Below are positions 49,401 through 57,365 of a stretch of 64,000 bases of DNA, in pieces (position 1 is the stretch's first letter; every line of letters starts with the position of its first letter). The translations under genes and the position numbers were made by a program. The stretch is from Myrica gale (taxonomy: Eukaryota > Streptophyta > Magnoliopsida > Fagales > Myricaceae). The notes under the pieces are model-generated. The model had not been told where the DNA came from, made no database searches, and saw only the letters and a list, made by a program, of their open reading frames with translations. The stretch spans positions 3,370,001-3,434,000 of the forward strand of contig OZ005618.1 in NCBI GenBank assembly GCA_963930655.1. The letters run 5' to 3'.

Positions 49401-50814
49401 TACACCTTTTGGTCCTTGGAAACCACACAAGAAGAACCCTATATATAATGCTGACAAGAGCTCCGGGGCTCGAAATGGAGGGAGACCATTTTTCTATGAC
49501 GGAAGCCTTTACCGCATTGGCCAAGACTGCGGTGAAACATACGGGAGACGAGTGCGCATTTTCAAGGTTGAAGTTCTTACAGAGGACGAATATAAAGAAG
49601 TTGAAGTGCCATTAGGCTTACGAGAGCCTAATAAAGGCCGTAATGCTTGGAATGGTGCTCGCCAGCATCACCTTGATGTGCAGCAGCTAAGTTCTGGTGA
49701 GTGGATTGGGGCTATGGATGGGGACCGTGTACCTTCAGGGGATCCATTGTGGCGATTTATTTTTGGTTGTGCTTCAGTTGCAGTGGTTGCTGTACTCGTT
49801 GTACTGCTTGGTGTTCTACTCGGAGCTGTGAAGTGCATAATTCCCGTGAAATGGTGCATTCACATCTCAGGGAAGAGAACTGATGCCATCTTTGCCTGGG
49901 AAAGGTCCAATCTATTTGTTTCCAAAATGAGACGGTTTTGCAGCCGCTTGAAGAAAGTACCTTCATTTTTACGAGGGTGGGTTAGACATAATACCTATGC
50001 GGGACGACTAGTAGTTGTGATAGTATTTACTGTTGGCATTGCACTAACGTGCACAGGGGTCCAATATATCTATGGGGGCAATGGTGCTCAAGAAGCTTAC
50101 CTGTGGAAAGGTCAATACTCTCAGTTCACGTTATTGACAATGACATATGATGCAAGGCTCTGGAATTTGAAAATGTACGTTAGTCATTACTCTCGGTGTT
50201 CTTCGGTGCGAGAAATTGTTGTGGTTTGGAACAAAGGGATTCCTCCAAAATTGAGTGATCTAGATTCTGCAGTGCCCGTTAGGATCAGAGTAGAGAAAGA
50301 AAACTCACTGAATAATCGGTTCAGAATCGATCCCTTGATAAAGACCCGTGCCGTACTGGAGCTTGATGATGACATTATTATGACTTGTGATGATATTGAG
50401 CGGGGTTTTGGGGTCTGGCGTCAGTACCCTGATCGTATTGTTGGGTTCTACCCCCGACTCATCGATGCAATCCCATTGAAGTATAGGGCTGAGAAATATG
50501 CCCGAAGACATAAAGGGTATAATGTGATTCTTACCGGGGCTGCTTTTGTTGATAGTAAGTTAGCTTATGAGATGTACTGGGGCGAGGCAGCCAAGCAAGG
50601 GAGGGAATGGATTGATGAGAATTTTAACTGCGAGGACGTGCTGCTAAATTACTTGTATGCAAATGCAAGCTCATCTAGGACTGTAGAATATGTAAAACCA
50701 GCATGGGCCATAGATACATCAAAGTTATCTGGGGCAGCAATTAGCCGAAACACAAAAAAGCATAAGAAGCAAGCGTCTTGTGAAATTTTCAGAGATGTAT
50801 GGAGGCTTGGCTGA
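43471..50814 (+). CDS. GINT1: Glucosamine inositolphosphorylceramide transferase (GINT1-like)
   Basis: GINT1 (GT64) adds glucosamine or GlcNAc to inositolphosphorylceramide sphingolipids (GIPCs) in the Golgi. My model joins exons 43471-43665, 43935-44057, 45832-45999 and the last exon 4c 49186-50814: 704 residues, GT-AG borders, all in frame. Residues 5-27 form a signal anchor (LLFFLGCFVLYGSFAML); a propeller-like region follows (ADPFLYVQGDKIYLFYETK, MMPERSQKGELRLYRAVNFP, WLFGSDHSGFGARKNG); membrane segments lie at ~350-375 and ~434-455; the GT64 domain starts at ~476 with ELDDDI at ~552 holding the DDD motif. Oddities: frame upstream of 43471 is conserved-looking (NGIDNGIGGSCCDTS) but lacks an ATG; exon 3 could instead splice to the damaged exon 4a (46558); and the 4c C-terminus is shifted by a 2-base net indel, replacing the usual ending. 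Function seems likely but is not certain. Confidence 0.8.
45540..45740. repeat. AT-rich MITE-like repeat in GINT1 intron 2
   Basis: Starts near ATGTTCGTTTTATAAAAAAT and contains GGTGTAGAGAGAT and AAAAAGTATGAAAAGAGAA. The same insert is present in unit B at about 63700-63930. Similar AT-rich stretches with 'AAAATTTTAGA(G/T)' and 'TCTCTCTC...TTCACCAA' wording occur near 42950, 46130, 51690 and 56650, suggesting a dispersed family. Termini are not resolved. Confidence 0.45.
46558..48148 (+). pseudogene. GINT1 terminal exon copy 4a, frameshifted
   Basis: Nearly identical to exon 4c and preceded by the same acceptor (TTTGTTTCTCACAG). After ELDDD, 11 bases present in 4c (50374-50384) are missing at 47745/47746; the deletion ends share ATGAC, a microhomology signature. 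The frame then stops at TGA 47749-47751, so a transcript using 4a would encode about 559 residues and lose the GT64 catalytic half. The remainder to 48148 is open in another frame (VERGFRVWRQYPDR... NCEDVLLNYLYANAS). A second indel near 48124 (two extra bases) alters the C-terminus. It could still act as an alternative, truncating last exon. Confidence 0.88.
48274..48666. other. Unassigned linker between exon copies 4a and 4b
   Basis: About 390 bp unrelated to the GINT1 tail, starting where 3' UTR similarity to the other copies ends. It has LTR-like features (a TGTTAGGG phrase near the left, a CTTTATATTT TATA-like box, and GTGACA at the right), but no target-site duplication. It may be the original sequence downstream of the gene, or a captured LTR fragment. 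Confidence 0.4.
48667..49170 (+). pseudogene. GINT1 terminal exon copy 4b (tail only)
   Basis: Begins inside the last exon (ATTAGACGAAACACAAAAAA) and carries the last ~120 exon bases plus ~380 bp of 3' UTR and downstream sequence closely matching that of 4c. It shares with 4c the CATAAGAAGCAAGC indel, so 4b and 4c are sister copies. It runs directly into the acceptor of 4c at 49186, marking the tandem junction. Confidence 0.85.
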
Positions 50815-51260
50815 TCGGAAGTGGGAATTCAACGGGCGAAAGGACGGTTGGGACATATAGAAGAGAAGAGAATTTCAGAAGCAACATGCTGACCCGTTCA
50901 AGTCCGTCCTTCCTTTCCTCTCCGTGGGTACATCTTCCGTTATTCCTGTCCACCTTTTCCCCTGTTGTGAATTTTGTTGGGGAACTTTTAGATACCAATT
51001 GCTTTTGCCTGCAAGATGTAAATTGATTTTGTAATAGTGTTTCTTTTCAACCAATACTCTTTGTTCTGTTTTGGGAAACTGAGTTGAGCAAATATGGGAT
51101 CGTTCCAAATGTGTTACTGTACATGAAATGAAGCATTCAGCTGCATCTTACTTTAGCTTGTGGGAGATACTCTGTCCTCTACCTTGGCTCTATACCGGTA
51201 TGGATTTGGAAACTCCACCTCCTAGATATGGACGAAGGAAAAGGAGGACACTTCCTCGCT
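50815..51260 (+). other. GINT1 3' UTR and downstream (copy c)
   Basis: Matches 48720-49130 in order. It still contains the old, now out-of-frame C-terminal coding phrase, followed by GACATATAG, the former stop. TTGTAATAGTGTTTCTTTTC near 51030 is a plausible polyadenylation region. A second copy of GAGGA(C/A)ACTTCCTCGCTCT occurs at 51245 and 51335, a small duplication. Confidence 0.6.
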
Positions 51261-51800
51261 CTGGACCCATTTTCCTGCTAAATTATTTAGCATTATCCGT
51301 GTTCCTGTTCCGGACCCATTTACGATGGAAAAAGAGGAAACTTCCTCGCTCTCAAAGACTGTCGGTGAAACGTAAGATACAAACCAGTTTCGATAAGACT
51401 ATAAATATGATTGTGTTATTGCAGGGAGCTCGGGTCTAAATAATTTCGATAAAGGATTGTTCTGGCTCACTAGCAGGTATGAGAGCAGGAGGTATTTCTC
51501 TATACTAAGAGCTCATTCTTATGCTTCATTGGTGCATTACTTTCATTGGAGATATGTATGTTTTTTTCTTAATTCCTATTTGTTTTTTTAATTGTCTCAA
51601 TGGGTAAATTTACTTTGTGTTGAAATTGGATAGACATGCACTTTGTCCCAACGGTGGCCTTTGTTTGCCAAAACTTTGGTCCAATAAAATGACTACAAAA
51701 TAATGTCTCTCTCAATCAAATATATAAAAAATTCATTCAAATAATCTACTTCTTCATTTTTTTTCACCAATTCTCGTATCCAAAAATTTTAACACAGACA

Positions 51801-52075
51801 CCTTAGAAAATCTAGTAATTAATTGTAAATTGTTGAACTGGAATAAAATTCCCAATATTGAAAAGTAAAATAAGCTTTATTAAAGAAAGAGTGACAGTAA
51901 TATTGAAACAACTAAACCATACAAGTTAAACACCTTAGAAAATCTAGTAATTAATTGTAAATTGTTGGACCGGAATAAAAATTCCCAATACTATATGATT
52001 TTTTTGATAAGTAAGATAAAGCTTTCATAATTAAAGAAAGTGACAAATATCTAAACCATACTAGCTAAAAAACTT
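51801..52075. repeat. ~130-bp tandem duplication, AT-rich
   Basis: 51802-51925 and 51926-52075 both begin with CACCTTAGAAAATCTAGTAA (the first preceded by CAGA) and continue in parallel (TTGTAAATTGTTG(A/G)AC(T/C)GG, AAGCTTT). No coding frame. Confidence 0.7.
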
Positions 52076-52098
52076 AGAAAATTTAGATATCCAAGAAG

Positions 52099-52931
52099 GG
52101 AAAGCCCAACATCGTATTATACCTAGAAAAAAAAAAAAGATAACAACTTTCTCATCAAACTCTCCAACGATAAAGCCAAGTCTTTGAAGCAACAACCGTT
52201 TCTCTCACTCTAAAGATACCACAAAATGCAAGAAAGGATCAACCTACAAACAACCAAAGCCAAATGACTACCAAACTTCATATTCCAACATCTCAAAACC
52301 AATGAAGAATATATGATCCTCAAACGTCCCATCATTCTTGCAGATATAATTCCCATCAATCAAACATAATTCCTTCCTCCTAAATCTATTGTCAACACTT
52401 TCCAATGAGTCCACACAAGGTTGAATTGGACCACAAGAAGCATAGGATCGCAACGCGTCCACTTCTCCTTTTCGGTCCCACAACTTCCAAATGATTGCAA
52501 CCACTAATACCACTTGGAAAGCCCAACATCGTATTATCCCAAGAAAAAAAAAAGATAACAACTTTCTCATCAAACTCTCCAAAGATAAAGCCAAGTCTTT
52601 GAAGCAACAACCGTTTCTCTCACTCCAAAGATACCACAAAATGCAAGAAAGGATCAACCTACAAACAACCAAAGCCAAATGACTACCAAACTTCATATTC
52701 CAACATCTCAAAACCAATGAAGAATATATGATCCTCAAACGTCCCATCATTCTTGCAGATATAATTCCAATCAATCAAACATAATTCCTTCCTCCTAAGA
52801 TTATCTATTGTCAACACTTTCCAATGAGTCCACACAAGGTTGAATTGGACCACAAGAAGCATAGGATCGCAACGCGTCCACTTCTCCTTTTCGGTCCCAC
52901 AACTTCCAAATGATTGCAACCACTAATACCA
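52099..52931 (-). pseudogene. LINE reverse-transcriptase C-terminus, duplicated in tandem
   Basis: Two ~416-bp direct copies (52099-52516 and 52517-52931) differ at few positions. On the minus strand they encode a decayed zinc-binding tail of plant LINE proteins: NRFRRKELCLIDGNYICKND, then EDHIFFIGFEMLEYEVW, then CILWYLWSERNGCCFKD. This layout (zf-RVT followed by a W-x-W-R/ERN motif) is typical of non-LTR retrotransposons. There is no RT core or endonuclease nearby, so it is a fragment. Confidence 0.65.
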
Positions 52932-53059
52932 CCATAGACTCTTAAACTTGAATAAACCATACTGACTACAACAGAGCAAAACTAAGTTCATACTTATGGC
53001 CAGCCTCAACCAAAGAGCAGCCGGTGTGAAGATTTGTATAGAAACAGATATTCATAAAA
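52924..53059 (+). repeat. Patchwork copy of SEC12-like intron sequence
   Basis: 52924-52965 matches 21003-21044 (edge of intron 5 and exon 5 of the SEC12-like gene) and 52961-53059 matches 22682-22782 (intron 2), same direction. The 1.64 kb between the sources is missing, and the joint lies on the shared ACTGA (52961-52965). So a fragment of that gene was copied about 30 kb away and lost its middle, or was joined at microhomology. Confidence 0.85.
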
Positions 53060-53480
53060 TATTTTGTGGCAATGCATCGTCGACCAAGTTTCGTTCTTAA
53101 TATTTGCTACACTATTTTTTTTCTTGGCAACTATTTGCTACACTTGTTATGTACATTTCCCACTCTTGATTGTGTGGCTCCATGTTCAGCTGATTTTTTT
53201 CCAATGAAAAATTAATGGAGAATATTGACTTGACCGTGATGGTGATAGATAAGTCAAATTAAAAAAAATTAATGCAAACTTTTAAAATATATTACATATA
53301 AATGGGCAATGACTTGAGCCTACAGTGACAGATATATAAGTCAAGTAAAAAAAAGTAATTAGTCTTTCTCCATCTACCTTACAGAAAAACATAACAAAAA
53401 TATCTCAACCTAAAACATATATATTGTAAACACCAGAACATGAATGTTTTCAAGCAACGGTAATGACAGTGGAAAAGAAA
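53060..53480. other. Spacer, no gene seen
   Basis: AT-rich with scattered poly-A tracts; it directly precedes the CACTA-like fragment in plus orientation. Nothing else is recognised. Confidence 0.5.
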
Positions 53481-53606
53481 ATGGCACTTCACTTTGTTTG
53501 CATTGTCCTTACACTTCTCAGCCGCTGCCATGAAGGTTTTCACCCCATCTTTGTACTCCTTTCTATTAAATCTATCTTCAACAATGTCTATCCATGATCG
53601 GTCCAT
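53481..53606 (-). pseudogene. CACTA transposase-associated N-terminal domain fragment
   Basis: From the Met at 53606 the minus strand reads MDRSWIDIVEDRFNRKEY then KDGVKTFMAAAEKCKDNANK and VKCH. This fits the 'transposase-associated' domain at the N-terminus of plant En/Spm (CACTA) proteins: MD(K/R)SW, EY.DGV..F, and a final K.(K/R)C. The Cys/His cluster that should follow is lost and no transposase core is nearby. It is either a captured fragment or an exon of a domesticated gene. Confidence 0.5.
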
Positions 53607-55222
53607 AACAATTTCCTAGAAAAAAGGATTTCATGTGGGAAGGTCAGAACCTAGTTTATGTTGATTGGGAATAAAATTACATTACGCAACATTAATTTCA
53701 AACATATGATCGTCACAATAAAATTTATACAAAGCTAGTCTTTTTAGTAAGACAGAACAATGACATAAAATTAAACCAAATATAATTAATTAAAAACTGC
53801 CTAAGAATTCGATTTCAATCAAACACAGTTGGCCGGATATATAGCATTGAGACTAGATCTACACTTACCGATTCAAGGAAGCACGGCCACAAAGAGGATG
53901 AGAGTGCTCAAAGAAGATGAGCAGGAGGTTGTTATACACTGACATAAAATATAGGAAGCACGCCGATGGGGAAGGGTGCACGATGAGGAGGCTGCTCTTA
54001 TAAGCTTGTTGTCTCCAAAATCAGAATGACCCATAAACAAACAAAATTCATGACTTCAGAAGAGAGACCAACCTTCAGGTATCGTGGCTCTAGGGTGTTA
54101 TACATATCTGATTTTGAAGATTCTAGGTTTCTAACTTTTTTATTTCAATTTTGGCTAATTAGATGAAGATAAGGATAGTGTAAAAAAGGTAGCTCGATGG
54201 TTGAACAAATAATTTCGAAACCTTTCCATTATTTATCACGCTGAAAACTCAATTGTCTGAAATCTCAAATTTAATTGAATCAATCTAATTTAATGGAATT
54301 TAATGTTGATTTCAAAATTAATTTCGAAATTAAAAAAAGTGGATGGGGTGTTTTTTTAGGAAAATATTTAGGGTTAAATGCATGTCATGCCCCTGTGGTA
54401 TGCGGTAATAACAAATATGCCCCTGAGGTAAACAAAGTCATTTTCATACCTCTGAGGTAAACTTTCAGGAGCAAATATGTCTTTTCATACCCCTGAGGTA
54501 AACATAACGGAAGGGCATATTTGCTCCTGAATGTTTACCTCAGAGGTATGAAAAATACTTTGTTTACCTCAGGAGCATATTTGCTATTACCGCATACCAC
54601 AGGGGCATCGCATGCATTTAACCCAAATATTTATACACATATCAACTGTTGTTTCCCTATTTATTGGATCTTTAAAAGATAATCAATAAATAAATATGAT
54701 AAGTAATCAAAACACATTATTAACGGTTTAATATAAAATTAGACGGATTTATCTAAAATTTGAAAAGTTAATTATCGATTTGAAATCGATGCATAACAAT
54801 AAAATTATAAAAGGTTTGAAATGGATGGATTACCAAATTATAGCTATGAAATGGGCCAATTTATGTCACCTAAATCCCCATGTTGTCTGAATTTTAAATT
54901 TATTAATGTTTTCAAAAGCTCAAACGTCGTGCTATTAGGGTTTTTTTTAAGGGTTTAATAAATATATTGATGATATCTATTGATTTAGGCACACTATATA
55001 TTGCGTGACTTGAGACCTAAATCACCAAATAAGAAAAAATATTGAAAATATCCTAATAATGTCGAACAAAATACCTAACAAGGTTCAGGACGGCTCCACT
55101 GATAGGTCATTCTTTTGATGTAGATACTACCGAAAAAATAATAGAAAACTGGTAGGGGTTATATTTTCTGAATGTTTAATGATTATTACTATTGTGACAT
55201 TTAACTAACCAATACATTTGTA
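53607..55222. other. Intergenic, no gene seen except a foldback repeat
   Basis: Contains the hairpin element at 54362-54632. The rest is AT-rich with no recognisable frame. Confidence 0.5.
54362..54632. repeat. Hairpin/foldback element with ~117-bp arms
   Basis: Left arm 54362-54479 and right arm 54516-54632 are near-perfect inverted copies (a few substitutions and a 1-base indel) around a ~36-bp spacer. The arms contain the phrase ATGCCCCTGAGGTAAAC, and an extra CCCCTGAGGTAAACAT lies in the spacer. Wording resembles the inverted repeat at 353-853. Non-coding, able to form a long RNA hairpin. Confidence 0.88.
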
Positions 55223-55441
55223 ATGTTATGTGTTGGACAACGACACTGCGATTTATTCATATGGTACGATTTTAATGGTCCAGGTCGTTCGTCATCGTCA
55301 GAGGTGCATCACCCAAACATATATAAGAGCTTGGAAAATGATATCAAATATGAACAAAGAAGAGCTCGTCGCATAACCCACATCATTATGGCCTCATGGT
55401 TTTTTCTCATAATGTTCACGATCCAGTGGATGAGAATGTGA
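55223..55441 (+). CDS. GRF-type zinc finger-like small protein, partial
   Basis: A 72-residue frame with HCDLFIWYD, resembling the end of a GRF zinc finger (C-(D/E)-(F/Y)F-x-W-x-D), then a charged helix (YKSLENDIKYEQRRARR) and a C-terminal hydrophobic stretch (IIMASWFFLIMFTIQW). Short plant GRF proteins have this finger, coiled-coil, membrane-tail order. The first half of the finger is not in frame; decayed pieces may lie around 55120-55160. Probably a terminal exon of a broken or transposon-borne gene; low confidence. Confidence 0.35.
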   Translation: MLCVGQRHCDLFIWYDFNGPGRSSSSEVHHPNIYKSLENDIKYEQRRARRITHIIMASWFFLIMFTIQWMRM

Positions 55442-56234
55442 GTGTCTAGTGATGACATCTCGGAATCGGGAACTTCCGTCGTGAAGGATTTATCGTTATT
55501 TCGTGTGGTTCTTCTATATTAATGTAATAAAATGAATATATCACTGTTTGCATCTAGGTTTAAATCTTTTCGCAATGAGGAAAATGTTATGAGAGTACTA
55601 TTTCGTGTGATGTCGAATATTATCTATGAGACTTTGAACATTTCGTACTGCGACCATGTTGTGCATGAGTACGACTGTCAGATTTAGCATGAGTATGAGT
55701 GTCAATCTGATTTAACGAAATTTGCACGAAACCTGACATGACTACATTGAAAGTGAAATAAATGGATCATCGAACATTTTTCAAAACTAAAGGGGGAGCG
55801 GTGATTGGCTTGGATCAAAGAAGACACAATCTTTATATGATTATAAACTTCTCGATTGATCAAAATATGGTATGAGTGTTCGCCAATGAGTTGTGATGGA
55901 GAATTGCATGAATGAAAGAATTATAGGAGATCATGGGAGAAATAATAGAAAGAGATCATGATACTTTTGTCAATGAATATTAATATAAACATAAGGTGGA
56001 CTGGAAAAAAAAAAAGGTAAAAAGACAAAACAATCTCAATCGAAAATTAAGCCTATAAGAAATATGAAAGGTTACAATATTAAAATGAAATAATTACTAT
56101 TAATAAATAAAATTATTAAAGATATACAGCCAATAAAAAAACACCGGTCAATATGATAAGCAATGTGAGGATTCTTTGCTGAAATGATAGATTCGGTCAC
56201 AATGAGTAATATAAAAAAAATCAAAATTCAAATA
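55442..56234. other. Spacer before unit B, no gene seen
   Basis: AT-rich. 55442-55960 has several out-of-frame remnants on the plus strand but nothing assignable. The duplicated block resumes at about 56235. Confidence 0.45.
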
Positions 56235-56362
56235 TACCTGATGAATACCAAATTCCAGATCCATCCTACGCTTAATATTCATAAATCAATGCACTGTCCC
56301 ATCGCTGTTCGTGACAGTAGAATAATCAACGTGGATACAACGGAACAGATTTCTCGGGAAAC

Positions 56363-56370
56363 AAAAAAAA

Positions 56371-56416
<46 letters not shown>
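56363..56416. repeat. Poly-A plus (AT)n microsatellite
   Basis: 26 A then about 14 AT units. Unit A has only a short A9 and ATATAT at the matching place (35741-35756), so this locus expanded in B. It is prone to assembly error. Confidence 0.9.
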
Positions 56417-56419
<3 letters not shown>

Positions 56420-57039
56420 GTATTTGAGAAAACACAGATAACAGGAAAACAGTCATTGGTTTCGGTTTGCCACACAAACTTCTGATGCATATTTCCAAGT
56501 CATCTGGGAGTCTTCGCTAGATTATCCCCAACCCCAAAAGCCACGTTCTGACCAAGACCAGCAGGCAGTACAGTACAGTGCCTTTTTATTTGCAGTACAG
56601 CAGGCAGTAACATCCGAGGGTTGTTACGGCTGAGTTTGTTTTCTAAAATTTTAGAGTTGGTTAAAATTTTAGATATTAAAAAAGTGAAAAGATGTAATTT
56701 TTTATATTTTTTTAATGAAAAATTATGATTTAATGAGAGAGATCATACAATTATATTTTATTGTGTTAAAATTTTAGAGAATGTAAAATTTTATAACACA
56801 AACACTTATACATCGTTACCAAATTGGACTAAAAAAGTAGGAGGTTGGTCGAAAAACGAACAAGAAGTAGATAATGGAAAAAGGGCTTAAATCAGGATTA
56901 TTATTTATTAAACCTATTCGCTCTTAGTTTCGTCCATCCAATTTCTCCTGGTTGTTTGTTTGTAAAATTTTGAGATATTAAAATTTTAAAGGTGTTAGAA
57001 AAATTGAAAAAAGTTGGTGCAAAAAGTGAAAAAGTTTAA

Positions 57040-57129
57040 GAAAAAAAATTGCATTACGATAAAAAAATTTCTTGTCATTTTGCATTTAAAGTTCGATACC
57101 CATGAATTTTAATCCTGGATCCGCCACTG
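57040..57129 (+). mobile_element. Orphan hAT 3' end
   Basis: TTGCATTACGATAAAAAA... CATGAATTTTAATCCTGGAT and then CCGCCACTG matches the last ~90 bp of the two hAT copies. It keeps a better terminal motif (CAGTGGCGGATCC on the minus strand) than either. A diverged copy of the hAT-flanking sequence precedes it (56805-56930 against 57140-57300), so an older hAT insertion plus flank was duplicated and reduced here. Confidence 0.75.
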
Positions 57130-57365
57130 TCCCAAGGGTGCCTATGAAGATTATACATCGCTACCCAACGTGAATGGATTCAAAAAGTAGAAAATTGGTC
57201 GGAGAACATACAAGAAGTAGACAAGAGGAAAGGCTTAGAAAAAAAAAACAGTAGACAAAAAAAAGGCTTAAATAAGGATTACTATTTATTAAACCTACTT
57301 TAAGTGGACGGGTTATGATGAAACAAAAGAATTTTAATCCCATTGGACCGGGTGTGTTGCACTAG

